Origin: Sedimentisphaerales bacterium
GTDB taxonomy: Bacteria; Planctomycetota; Phycisphaerae; Sedimentisphaerales; Anaerobacaceae
Reading direction: 5' to 3'
Assembly: GCA_028282745.1 (NCBI GenBank)
Contig: JANQHJ010000094.1
Span: forward strand, 1 to 41,168
DNA length: 41,168 bases
The notes beneath the pieces are model-generated. The model was not told where the DNA came from, searched no databases, and saw only the letters and a list, made by a program, of their open reading frames with translations. Both the position numbers and the translations under genes were made by a program. Numbering within the stretch: the first letter of the stretch is position 1; the number at the start of each line of letters is the position of its first letter. Shown in pieces: positions 25,429 to 34,411 of this stretch.

Positions 25429-26472
25429 CTATTTGACTTTTTGGATTTCATTTATGAGCATACCGAGTTCGACATCTCTTTTTTGCTGTTCTGTGAGGGG
25501 CTTGCCCTTTTGCGCTCTTTGGGCCAATTTGATATATTTTTGCCATATCGATTGCACAGCCTGCCGAAAGGGGGCCTTGTCAGGATATATTACTTTGACA
25601 CCCTCGGCTTGGACTTTTTCCAGCGAGGCTTTTTCGGATTCAGTCCAGAGTTTGCGATTATACACAACCGCCTCGTCAATAGCTTCTGTGATGATCCTTT
25701 GTTTTTCTTCGGATAAGTTTTTCCAGATGCGTGTGCTTATAACCAGCATATCAGGCACACGGGTATGCTCGTCGAGGATATAGTATTTGGATATTTCATA
25801 ATGTCTCGAGCTGACGAATGAAGGTGGATTATTCTCTGCCACATCTACCACACCCTGATCGAGGGAAGTGTATAGCTCTCCCCACGATATCGGAGTTGGC
25901 GAGCCGCCCATTGCTTCTATCGTCTGAATTGCCATGACGCTCTGAATGACGCGGACTTTCAAGCCTTTAAGCTCTTGTGGAAGGTCGAGTTCTTCTTTTG
26001 TATAAAAACTCCTCGCTCCAGCATCGAAATAGCAGAGACCTTTTAAATTTTTCTCACTGCCGGCGTCAAGAAGCTCTTTGCCTAAATCACCCAAAAGGAC
26101 ATCCCAGTAATGCTGCGAGTCTCTGAACAAATACGGAATGCCGAATATCCTGATCTTAGGGACAAAAGCTTCCATTGCTGAGGAGGATGTTTTAGTCATG
26201 GCGAGATAGCCGAGTTGCAAAGCTTCGATAGATTCTTTTTCACTGCCGAGCTGTTCGCTTGGAAATATCTGAATAACTATTTGCCCGTTTGATCTTTCTT
26301 TAACAAGCTCAGCCATATATTCCATCGTTTTGTGGACGGGGTGTTTTGTATTCAATGAGTGTCCCAATTTGAGAACTGTTACTTCACTTGAATTACCTTT
26401 TTGTGAAATACTGTAACCAACAGCTAACATTACAAGCATTACAGCGATGAAAAGGAACAATCCTTTTTTCAT
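25429..26472 (-). CDS. dctP: TRAP transporter substrate-binding protein DctP (probable uronate)
   Basis: A 347-residue protein with an N-terminal signal segment (MKKGLFLFIAVMLVMLAVG) leading to a periplasmic or exported form. It has the DctP family elements: LKLGHSLNTKHPVHK, FPSEQLGSEKESIEALQLG, GIPYLFRD, and the LKGLKVRVIQS region whose Arg pairs with the substrate carboxylate, followed by WGELYTSLDQGVVDVAENN. In this family the protein captures an organic acid and hands it to DctQM. Its neighbours are uxaC and gnd, so hexuronate is the likely ligand, but galacturonate, glucuronate and guluronate cannot be told apart from the sequence. Confidence 0.9.
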   Translation of the reverse strand: MKKGLFLFIAVMLVMLAVGYSISQKGNSSEVTVLKLGHSLNTKHPVHKTMEYMAELVKERSNGQIVIQIFPSEQLGSEKESIEALQLGYLAMTKTSSSAMEAFVPKIRIFGIPYLFRDSQHYWDVLLGDLGKELLDAGSEKNLKGLCYFDAGARSFYTKEELDLPQELKGLKVRVIQSVMAIQTIEAMGGSPTPISWGELYTSLDQGVVDVAENNPPSFVSSRHYEISKYYILDEHTRVPDMLVISTRIWKNLSEEKQRIITEAIDEAVVYNRKLWTESEKASLEKVQAEGVKVIYPDKAPFRQAVQSIWQKYIKLAQRAQKGKPLTEQQKRDVELGMLINEIQKVK

Positions 26473-26491
26473 ATTGTCACCTCGATGTTTT

Positions 26492-27901
26492 TTATTTTAT
26501 CACTATCCCGAGATATTCGCAGACGTTATTGAAGCAGATGTTTTCGACCATCTGCCCGAGCAGTTCCATATCATTAGGTATCTCGCCGTTTTCAACATCA
26601 TTGCCCAGCAGATTGCAAAGTATCCGCCTGAAATATTCGTGTCTCGGGTAAGAAAGAAAGCTTCGTGAATCAGTCAGCATACCAATGAACCTGTTTAATA
26701 ATCCAAGACTTGACAAAGCTGCCATTTGTTTTTCCATGCCATCCTTCTGGTCGAGGAACCACCAGCCCGAACCAAACTGCATTTTGCCAGGCACTGAACC
26801 GTCCTGGAAATTGCCTATCATAGTAGCGATCACTTCGTTATCAGCTGGATTGAGGTTGTAAATTATTGTTTTGGCAAGTTTGTTTTGGCTATTGAGCTTA
26901 TTGAGGAATTTCGCCAGTGGTCTTGCCTGTTCGAAATCACCGATAGAATCGAAACCAGTATCAAGCCCAAGTTTTTTTAACATCCTCGTATTATTATTTC
27001 TCAGGGCGCCCAGATGTAATTGCTGGGCCCAGCCTTTTTCATGGTCCATTAAGGCGAATTCTAACATCATCGCAGACTTGAATTTCAGTTGCTCATTTTT
27101 ATCAATGCTCTTATCTGCTCTTATCTTATTAAAGATACCCTTGATTTCTTTTTGGGTATGATCCTCGGCATAAGCAGCCTCTATACCGTGGTCACTAAGA
27201 CGGCACCCGGCATCATGAAAAAAATCATGTCGTTTCCTGATTGCTTCAAGATACGAACCATAATCTTTAATATCAATGTTGCTGCACTCAGCGAGGGCAT
27301 CGATATATTCATTTAAAGCGTTAATATCCTCTGTCGCCACAGCTTTGTCAGGCCGCCATGCAGGGAGTACCTGGATCTCAAAATTGTCTTCTTTGATCTT
27401 TTTATGATATTCGAGGGTGTCTATAGGATCATCAGTTGTGCATATTGCTGTAACATTTATTTTACGCATCAGATTTCTTGTGCTGAATTCCGGTGAGTTT
27501 AGCATTTCACTGCAGCGGGAGTAGATTTCATCCGCAGTTTCAGGATCGAGCAGTTTTTTTACACCGAAATAGCGTTTAAGTTCTAAATGTGTCCAGTGAT
27601 AAAGCGGATTACGCAAACAATAGGGGACAGTCTTAGCCCATTTCAGGAATTTTTCTTTATCACTCGCATCGCCGGTACAATACCTTTCGTCAATACCGTT
27701 CGTCCTCATGGCCCGCCATTTATAATGATCCCCATAGAGCCAAACCTGTGTTAGATTTTCGAACTGAATGTCATCGGCTATTTGTGATATCGGCAAATGA
27801 CAGTGATAATCAAAAATAGGCATTTTCTCTGCATGTTCATGGTATAGAGCTTTTGCCGTTTCTGTTTGCAAAAGAAAATCTTCAGTCATAAAATCTTTCA
27901 T
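26492..27901 (-). CDS. uxaC: Uronate isomerase UxaC
   Basis: A 469-residue protein of normal family length. It shows the amidohydrolase-fold start MPIFDYHCHLP with the metal-binding His33 and His35, a WLYGDHYKWRAMR stretch and GIDERYCTG near residue 68 as in bacterial UxaC, then AICTTDDPID around residue 152 and a GWWFLDQKDGM C-terminal segment. In the family it interconverts D-glucuronate and D-fructuronate, and D-galacturonate and D-tagaturonate, in the cytoplasm. It lies 19 bases after gnd and 19 bases before dctP, consistent with catabolism of the imported uronates. Confidence 0.95.
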   Translation of the reverse strand: MKDFMTEDFLLQTETAKALYHEHAEKMPIFDYHCHLPISQIADDIQFENLTQVWLYGDHYKWRAMRTNGIDERYCTGDASDKEKFLKWAKTVPYCLRNPLYHWTHLELKRYFGVKKLLDPETADEIYSRCSEMLNSPEFSTRNLMRKINVTAICTTDDPIDTLEYHKKIKEDNFEIQVLPAWRPDKAVATEDINALNEYIDALAECSNIDIKDYGSYLEAIRKRHDFFHDAGCRLSDHGIEAAYAEDHTQKEIKGIFNKIRADKSIDKNEQLKFKSAMMLEFALMDHEKGWAQQLHLGALRNNNTRMLKKLGLDTGFDSIGDFEQARPLAKFLNKLNSQNKLAKTIIYNLNPADNEVIATMIGNFQDGSVPGKMQFGSGWWFLDQKDGMEKQMAALSSLGLLNRFIGMLTDSRSFLSYPRHEYFRRILCNLLGNDVENGEIPNDMELLGQMVENICFNNVCEYLGIVIK

Positions 27902-27920
27902 AAGAAAATTCTTTGCCTTT

Positions 27921-29372
27921 TTATACTATATAAGCTGACGCACTTGTCGTGCCGCCTCTGCCTGTCCAGTTAGTATGGAAAAATTCACCGCGCGGCTTAT
28001 CGATCCTTTCATAAGTATGCGCACCGAAATAATCCCGCTGGGCCTGTAATAGATTAGCAGGCAATCTTTCACTTCTATAGCCGTCATAATAAGCCAGTGC
28101 CGCACTAATAGCCGGCAGGGCAATTCCCATATCAACAGAAGCTATAACAACACGCCGCCATGAATCCTGAGCATCTTCAACCGCTTTTTTGAAGAATGGA
28201 TCGAGCAGTAGATTGACCAGGTCAGCGTTTTTGTCAAAGGCCTCTTTGATCTTGCCTAAAAAGACCGAGCGAATTATACATCCGCCTCGCCACATAAGAG
28301 CGATACCGCCGTAATTAAGGCCCCAGTCATACTCAGCTGCCGCAGCTCGCATTAACTGATAGCCTTGGGCATAGCTTACTATTTTTGATGCGTAGAGAGC
28401 CTGTCTCAAGTCATTGATTATTTGTTTTTTATCGCCATCGAAAGTTTTCTTCGGCCCATTGAGTATCTTCGATGTTTCGACTCGCTGCTCTTTCAAGGCC
28501 GAAAGGCATCGTGCGAAAACCGCTTCACCTATGAGTGTCAATGGCTGGCCTAAATCAAGGGCCGCTATAGCAGTCCATTTGCCGGTCCCTTTCTGGCCCG
28601 CGGTATCGAGTATAAGATCGATTACCTCATTTCCATCCTCATCTTTATAGCCTAAGATGTCGCGCGTAATTTCTATCAGGTATGAATCCAGCTCGCCTTG
28701 GTTCCACTCTTTGAACACTTTGTGCATTTGCTGATTATCCATACCAAGACCATATTTCATCATCTGATACGTTTCGCAGATCATCTGCATATCACCATAC
28801 TCGATACCGTTATGCACCATTTTAACGAAATGCCCAGCCCCGTTTTCTCCGACCCAATCGCAACAGGGCTCGTCATCATCCGTTTTGGCACAGATAGATT
28901 GAAAGATCGGTTTTACATGTTCCCATGCTTTAGGGGAACCGCCGGGCATAATAGAAGGCCCTAAGAGGGCACCTTCCTCTCCGCCTGAGACACCAGTACC
29001 AATATAAAGCTTACTCTGACCTTCAACGTATATTGTTCTGCGGGTGGTATCCGGGAAATGGGAATTGCCGCCGTCAATGATTATATCCCCGTCGTCGAGA
29101 TACGGCAGGACTTGCTCAATAAAGGCATCGACAGGAGCGCCGGCCTTGACCATTATCATGATCTTGCGCGGGCTCTTAAGGTTCGAACACAACTCCTCGA
29201 TCGAATGGCAACCGATTATATTTTTGCCCTTGGCCCTGCCGTTCATGAAGTTATCGACTTTCTCAACTGTCCTGTTATAACAGGCTACCGTAAAGCCTTT
29301 GCTTTCCATATTGAGAATAAGATTCTCACCCATTACAGCCAGGCCAACCAGGCCAATATCCGCCTTTGACAT
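27921..29372 (-). CDS. gnd: 6-phosphogluconate dehydrogenase, decarboxylating
   Basis: A 483-residue protein, the length of the long-form NADP enzymes. It has the NADP-binding GLAVMGENLILNM at about residues 9-21 followed by YNRT, IIDGGNSHFPDT, GVSGGEEGAL, the family signature VKMVHNGIEYGDMQ (with the catalytic Lys), and the C-terminal FFHTNWTGRGG substrate-closing tail. In the family it converts 6-phosphogluconate to ribulose-5-phosphate and CO2 with NADPH. It is unusual inside a uronate operon, where KDG-pathway genes are normally found. The context suggests that uronate carbon reaches 6-phosphogluconate in this organism. Confidence 0.96.
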   Translation of the reverse strand: MSKADIGLVGLAVMGENLILNMESKGFTVACYNRTVEKVDNFMNGRAKGKNIIGCHSIEELCSNLKSPRKIMIMVKAGAPVDAFIEQVLPYLDDGDIIIDGGNSHFPDTTRRTIYVEGQSKLYIGTGVSGGEEGALLGPSIMPGGSPKAWEHVKPIFQSICAKTDDDEPCCDWVGENGAGHFVKMVHNGIEYGDMQMICETYQMMKYGLGMDNQQMHKVFKEWNQGELDSYLIEITRDILGYKDEDGNEVIDLILDTAGQKGTGKWTAIAALDLGQPLTLIGEAVFARCLSALKEQRVETSKILNGPKKTFDGDKKQIINDLRQALYASKIVSYAQGYQLMRAAAAEYDWGLNYGGIALMWRGGCIIRSVFLGKIKEAFDKNADLVNLLLDPFFKKAVEDAQDSWRRVVIASVDMGIALPAISAALAYYDGYRSERLPANLLQAQRDYFGAHTYERIDKPRGEFFHTNWTGRGGTTSASAYIV

Positions 29373-29413
29373 TTTCTTTTTACTCCTGCTATTAAGTTTT
29401 TGAAGTTTATTTT

Positions 29414-32221
29414 TTATTTACTAAACGATAAATATACCGTTTTAATGATGGTTCCGCCTGCTTTATTTTTTTCACCAGCCGGGCCGATCTCATGGGGCTT
29501 TTTTGTCTTAGTACCAATAGGTGAAATTGCGTCAAAGAAATATAATCCACCTTGTTTGGGATAAAACCACGCCGAGCCCTTAGGATCGATTCCCTGCGAG
29601 GGCCGCAGGATGCCAATGAATGTCCTTTCATTTGCATTATAAAGCGTGACATCTCCGTCTTTAGTTGCGATTTTCATCCAGTGTACATCAGCAAAGCAGC
29701 CTTTGAATTCCGGGTAGATAAATCTCTCCCCCGGCAGGCTGTCATTATATTGATTCTCCCAGAGACCAAATATTGTGCCTTTTATCCGATTTTTCCATAC
29801 TCTATAAGGCCCCTCGCCAAGCCATTTCTTGCTAATGACTTTATCTTCCGGTAAATCGAATCCGGCACCGTAATAGTCATATTTACCCTTAGGTAAACTG
29901 TATTCGTAATCCAGTTTTACTATCCCATTGGGTCTGATCGTCCATCGAACGAGCTCAAATTCTTGTAAATTCCTGCCTTCGATAATATAACTGCTGGCTT
30001 CTTTACGGTAGGAAATTTCCGGATTGAATGTTGGCCTTACTATTAGCGGCTGAGCATAGAGCTTAGGTCCGTTTGAAAATCCGAGTATCTTATCTTTAAT
30101 TTTCACTTCTTTAAGCAAAGCTGTCTTACTGTCAAATGTAAGAGTCAAGTCATTACTATAAACAACAAACGGGTTGTCCTCATCGACGACAACCTCTCCG
30201 GTTTTGTTATTAAGAGCTTTTGAGTAAATATCTTTCCGGTTTATGATCGGCCAACTCCACGTCCATACTTTATTGTTTTGATGGTCGATACCGTCCAGCA
30301 TTAACGCGTCATGTTTTTTCCAATTGGGCGGTAATTTTAATTTTAAAATGCCTTTGTCTCTGGGCTCGATAGAAGGCCCTTTAACACTACCGCTACTTTG
30401 GACAGTATAGCCGGGTTCTCTATCATCAGGCTCTGCAAAATCAACAAGCTGCCATTGGAATTTACACTGAGCAAGATTAATAGAAGTAAATGTGTTTTCG
30501 ACTTCTATATCACCGGTAAAATTCTCTGGTAGTATTTCCATCGCTATCTGTATCGGTGACCATATTTCCCTGACCGTATAGAAACTTGCTTCTTTTTCGA
30601 GGTGCGGCCCTACTAATCCGTCAGGAGCTTTGTTACCTGCGACATCGATCTTGTTATTTTGGTCCGTACGCATAATGCCCTCATCCGCGAACGCCCAGAA
30701 GATCAAACCGCCCCCGACAGGAGAATCTTTAAGAAGAGCCCAAAAATCTTCCAGCCCGGCTCCGCCGCCGCCGTCATAAAGGGCGTGCAGGCACTCATTG
30801 GGCAAAACAGTATATTTGCCCTTCACTCTTCGTTCAAGCTTTTCGTATGTCGGATAAAAACGTGTGTCTATAGGTTCGAGTTTCGGATCGGCGGGCATGG
30901 GAAGTTTATTATATTTTTGACTTTCATTACGAAGAACTCGTCTGTCTTGTATGTCCCATTTATAAAACTCAGCTTCAAGTTTAGGATTAAAACCGGAGTG
31001 ATTTCCGTTGTTCCACATTATTACACAAGGATGACATTGATCACGTGTGACGATCTCTTCTACAATTTTCCTTCCTACTGACTCATGCAGTGGTTTATGC
31101 CACGCACACAATTCATGCAGCACCAGTAATCCCAACTCGTCACATGTATCGAGAAAATGTTTATCCGGTGAATAGTGTGAGCAGCGAACCGTGTTCATAT
31201 TCATGGACTTGAGCAACTTGACATCTTCAATACTATCCTGTGGCGAAAGTGTCCTGCCTGATTCAGGCCTAAAGCAGTGGCGATTAACACCTTTTAGGAG
31301 AATGCGTTTGCCGTTCAGGAAAAATCCATGCCCGTTTCTATGCTCGAATGTTCTAAAGCCGAAACGTTGACTGACTGTGTGAATTACTTTGTCTTTATCT
31401 AACAAAGAAACCTTAACACGGTAGAGATTTGGGATTTCATCTGACCAAAGCTTAATATTATTTAGATTCTGAGTTACCGTAATAGCATCGCCCTGATCCA
31501 AAACATAAGCCTTCATTAAATCGCCGATTTTTTCCCCGTCAAGCGTCTCGATCTGAGCTTGTATCTTGTTTGTTACACTTGCATGTTTAGTGTAAACCTG
31601 CATTTTAAACTCACCATCCATCCTGGCATCGATAGCGAGCCTGTCAATGAGTTGCTCCGGCACAATCTCAAGATAGACGGGCCTGAATATACCACCGAAT
31701 ACCCAGTAGTCGGCTTTGCGTTGAGAAGCGTTTATATGGTCATTAGCGGACATTTTAGCAACTTCAACTTCAAGCAGGTTGCTGCCTTGTTTTACTAAGT
31801 CGGTAATGTCATAACTAAAAGCGGTAAATGCTCCCTGGTGGGTTGGCCCAGCCGATTTACCATTTATCTTTACAATAGCATCAGTCATTACACCCTGAAA
31901 AATAATTTTGACTTGCTGCTTATTAATTGAATCAAGATTGAATTCCTTACGGTAAAAACCTTTCTCTGATGATTTTTGCTTATTATCTACATCACCGTAA
32001 TCATAATTACCAAAACCTTGCTGCTCCCAACAGGAGGGCACCTTTATCGTGGCCCACTTCCCACTGTTCTGGCCGCCGCTACATTTAAAATCCCATTCAA
32101 AAGCATCAAAGCGGCCCTGTCCTGAAAGATAAATCCTTTTAGTTGTTGCGGCATTGCTGCAACCGGCAAAAACCAGGCAGCAAATAACTATCAAACTGAT
32201 TTTAATAAAATTTTTTGTCAT
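29414..32221 (-). CDS. LacZ-type GH2 glycosidase lipoprotein with altered acid/base residue
   Basis: A 935-residue lipoprotein: a short signal segment ending in a lipobox with Cys21 (VFAGC). GH2 domains follow in order: a sugar-binding jelly roll (PSCWEQQGFGNYDYG), an immunoglobulin-like domain, a TIM barrel from RFGFRTFEHRNG onward, and a C-terminal beta-galactosidase domain 5-like region with KKWLGEGPYRVWKNR. The nucleophile Glu is present in NECLHALYDGG (Glu476). The acid/base site that normally reads GNE reads MWNNGNHSGFN, with His408. In the family these enzymes remove terminal beta-linked sugars, and here the substrate might be a uronate-containing oligosaccharide. The His could change mechanism, pH range or specificity, or leave the protein inactive. 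It is the only extracytoplasmic hydrolase of the operon. Confidence 0.9.
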   Translation of the reverse strand: MTKNFIKISLIVICCLVFAGCSNAATTKRIYLSGQGRFDAFEWDFKCSGGQNSGKWATIKVPSCWEQQGFGNYDYGDVDNKQKSSEKGFYRKEFNLDSINKQQVKIIFQGVMTDAIVKINGKSAGPTHQGAFTAFSYDITDLVKQGSNLLEVEVAKMSANDHINASQRKADYWVFGGIFRPVYLEIVPEQLIDRLAIDARMDGEFKMQVYTKHASVTNKIQAQIETLDGEKIGDLMKAYVLDQGDAITVTQNLNNIKLWSDEIPNLYRVKVSLLDKDKVIHTVSQRFGFRTFEHRNGHGFFLNGKRILLKGVNRHCFRPESGRTLSPQDSIEDVKLLKSMNMNTVRCSHYSPDKHFLDTCDELGLLVLHELCAWHKPLHESVGRKIVEEIVTRDQCHPCVIMWNNGNHSGFNPKLEAEFYKWDIQDRRVLRNESQKYNKLPMPADPKLEPIDTRFYPTYEKLERRVKGKYTVLPNECLHALYDGGGGAGLEDFWALLKDSPVGGGLIFWAFADEGIMRTDQNNKIDVAGNKAPDGLVGPHLEKEASFYTVREIWSPIQIAMEILPENFTGDIEVENTFTSINLAQCKFQWQLVDFAEPDDREPGYTVQSSGSVKGPSIEPRDKGILKLKLPPNWKKHDALMLDGIDHQNNKVWTWSWPIINRKDIYSKALNNKTGEVVVDEDNPFVVYSNDLTLTFDSKTALLKEVKIKDKILGFSNGPKLYAQPLIVRPTFNPEISYRKEASSYIIEGRNLQEFELVRWTIRPNGIVKLDYEYSLPKGKYDYYGAGFDLPEDKVISKKWLGEGPYRVWKNRIKGTIFGLWENQYNDSLPGERFIYPEFKGCFADVHWMKIATKDGDVTLYNANERTFIGILRPSQGIDPKGSAWFYPKQGGLYFFDAISPIGTKTKKPHEIGPAGEKNKAGGTIIKTVYLSFSK

Positions 32222-32234
32222 ATTTTTCCTCTTT

Positions 32235-33512
32235 CTAAAATTTTTCTTTGTCTGCCCATAGCCCTAACCCTGGATTGGAAATGAAGAAAATTTCTTCTCC
32301 ATTAATTTCATTTAGCCCGTCTTTAAGTTTTTCCGGATCATAAGTTTTTATCATTTCATCAAGATCGACATACCTAAAGTTTACCGACTTGATCTCCTCT
32401 TTGCTAAGTTTGCCGGGACAATATGTTATTTTAAATCTTCCTTCACATGAACCATGTATCAAATGTGCTGCCGCGCTTAAATTTGCTTTGAGTTCCTCAT
32501 TGTTTTCAGTCAATTCAAGCACTTTCTCCATCCCCACATAGCCGTATTTCCTGATGAGCCTGTCGATTTCTTCATCTTCGCCGAATTGCCTCACACCCGG
32601 CGCCAAAATAATCAACTCACCGCCGTCCGCCACAGCCATGCGAGTTCGATAAATGCTCTTATTGCCCAGCCATGTACTTTTGTATTCCTGCTCGTCGAGA
32701 TAAACGATGACTTTTTGTAATGGCTTGTCCAGTATCCAAAAATTAACTTGTAACGATAGTTCAGCCGCCAATTCGAAACACTCAACATCGTCACCGATAT
32801 ATATTCCTCTCGTCTTTTTTCCCTGTTCTGTGGCCTCAACAACAGTCTGAACATACACAATAGGCAGCTCATTTGCAAAATGCTTTGAAGCGTAATTTAG
32901 AACCGTCCTCACAGGTGTATCAATCCTGCCCATGATCCGTTCCATACCATAGGCTGCTCCGAGGAAGTGGCTTTTATTAATTGCTTCGGCTCCGCCGGTT
33001 CCAACAAAAATATTTTTACTATGATTGGCCATCCCGACCACTTCATGCGGCACCACTTGGCCGATAGAAAGTATAAGATCGAATTGACCTTCAACCAGCA
33101 GCTTATCAACCTGAGCAGGCCAACTATAGTTCACTTTCCCTTCGCTTATTTCGCTGATGTATTCAGCCGATACTTCTCCAAGCGTCACCGTTCCGTTTCG
33201 CCAGTCATGTACTCTGAAAAGATCGACTGGTGTGTCGCCGAACATCTTTGACATCTCATCTTTTGTCATTGCGCAATGGGTACCAATAGCCGGCAGAATA
33301 TCGGTCACCTTATCACCGTAATACTGCCAGGCCAAATTCGTTAATTCACCTGCCCTTGAATGGAACCTTGTAATATCAGGCGGAATGATAAGTACTTTTT
33401 TTCTCTTGCCAAGTTGATCCATCGCTGCATAAAGACTGTCTTTCAGGTCTTTGGCTTTGAGATCGTCCTTTTCATGTCCGCGTTTATAAAAAAGCACATT
33501 TACTCCTGCCAA
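32235..33512 (-). CDS. LarA-family nickel-pincer racemase/epimerase homologue
   Basis: A 425-residue protein of the lactate racemase LarA superfamily (DUF2088). IPPDITRFHSRAG near residue 43 and GTHCAMTKDEM near residue 77 match the N-terminal domain. From VVPHEVVG, His156, Lys166 and His182 keep the exact 10- and 26-residue spacing of LarA His174, Lys184 and His200, which act in catalysis, NPN cofactor attachment and nickel binding. The His79 site may correspond to LarA His108. Family members racemise or epimerise 2-hydroxy acids, and at least one characterised homologue epimerises D-gluconate at C2. Within this uronate operon the likely substrate is an aldonate such as mannonate or gluconate. 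It overlaps the HAD gene by 13 bases. The cofactor genes larB/C/E are not in the window. Confidence 0.85.
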   Translation of the reverse strand: MAGVNVLFYKRGHEKDDLKAKDLKDSLYAAMDQLGKRKKVLIIPPDITRFHSRAGELTNLAWQYYGDKVTDILPAIGTHCAMTKDEMSKMFGDTPVDLFRVHDWRNGTVTLGEVSAEYISEISEGKVNYSWPAQVDKLLVEGQFDLILSIGQVVPHEVVGMANHSKNIFVGTGGAEAINKSHFLGAAYGMERIMGRIDTPVRTVLNYASKHFANELPIVYVQTVVEATEQGKKTRGIYIGDDVECFELAAELSLQVNFWILDKPLQKVIVYLDEQEYKSTWLGNKSIYRTRMAVADGGELIILAPGVRQFGEDEEIDRLIRKYGYVGMEKVLELTENNEELKANLSAAAHLIHGSCEGRFKITYCPGKLSKEEIKSVNFRYVDLDEMIKTYDPEKLKDGLNEINGEEIFFISNPGLGLWADKEKF

Positions 33513-34402
33513 CTTGGATATTCTGGAAGGTATTGGTCAAACTCCGCTATCATTTTTTTCTCATACAGCCCGGCATACTCTCCGTTCATGAATTTATCAA
33601 ACGCCTCATCATAAAATCGCTTCCAGCTGTTTTCTTCTTCGCCGGGATTCGTCGGATAGAACATCAATCTGTTTTTCTTAGCGGCGTCATGATCGCCGGG
33701 AGCGTCGCCTATCATAAGTATCTTGTTTTTGTCGTATTTATCGCACATTATCGCAAGGTGCTCTGCTTTTTTGCCCATTTCCTGCCCGGCTATTACCTTG
33801 ACATATTTAGCAACATTATGTTCTGCCCATTCCCTCTTTAACGCTCCGCCTGGCGTTGAGGAACAAACGATTATATCCGCAACCTTTGAGACTTTATCGA
33901 GGCTCTGGCGGACATGCGGAAATGGCGGGACATTCTTTACAACTTCAGCAACCATCTCGTTGACACGCTTGCTCCATTGAAGTGCCAGTTCAAGTTCATT
34001 CTTCGCTTGCTCATTAACTGCGTTTTCTATAGCCTGCTCAAGCCCCGTGTTGCTGAGCAGGCTGTTTGGATCATTAACCCAATTTACATAATATTTAAAC
34101 TTTGGTACTTCAAAGCCGACATGCTTTACCTTTGGGTGTGATGGTAAAAGTTCTGTCAATATTCGAACAGCCGTTTTGTGGCGATTCGCACCACGTGTTT
34201 TACTGAACAGATCTGCAAATTCTTTACATTCCCGCGCTGCCTCGGCAACCGGCTGTAAGTTGAAATATGCTATCAACATCGGACAAAAACACTCACGCTG
34301 CTTGATCCCCATAGCGTCAAAAACACAGCCGTCAGAGTCGATCGCTACCAGGTACTCTTTCTCAGGCTGCATCTCTTTTAGTTCTTTTGTATAGTCACTC
34401 AT
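33500..34402 (-). CDS. HAD-superfamily hydrolase (probable sugar phosphatase)
   Basis: A 300-residue protein with the four HAD motifs: motif I IDSDGCVFD with nucleophile Asp22 and Asp24, motif II as the Ser in IIVCSSTPGGA, a Lys-bearing helix GKKAEHLA, and motif IV LMIGDAPGDHDAA. About 130 residues between motifs I and II form a helical cap, which usually selects a small organic substrate. In the family it is a phosphatase or phosphonatase-type hydrolase, probably acting on a sugar phosphate or a phosphorylated side product. The stop overlaps the start of the LarA-like gene by 13 bases, so the two proteins are likely made together. No substrate can be named. Confidence 0.85.
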   Translation of the reverse strand: MSDYTKELKEMQPEKEYLVAIDSDGCVFDAMGIKQRECFCPMLIAYFNLQPVAEAARECKEFADLFSKTRGANRHKTAVRILTELLPSHPKVKHVGFEVPKFKYYVNWVNDPNSLLSNTGLEQAIENAVNEQAKNELELALQWSKRVNEMVAEVVKNVPPFPHVRQSLDKVSKVADIIVCSSTPGGALKREWAEHNVAKYVKVIAGQEMGKKAEHLAIMCDKYDKNKILMIGDAPGDHDAAKKNRLMFYPTNPGEEENSWKRFYDEAFDKFMNGEYAGLYEKKMIAEFDQYLPEYPSWQE

Positions 34403-34411
34403 TGCTGTTCC

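Noticed and set aside
29058-29369. Plus-strand frame of 103 residues opposite gnd
   Set aside because: Antisense to a highly conserved enzyme and without features of its own.
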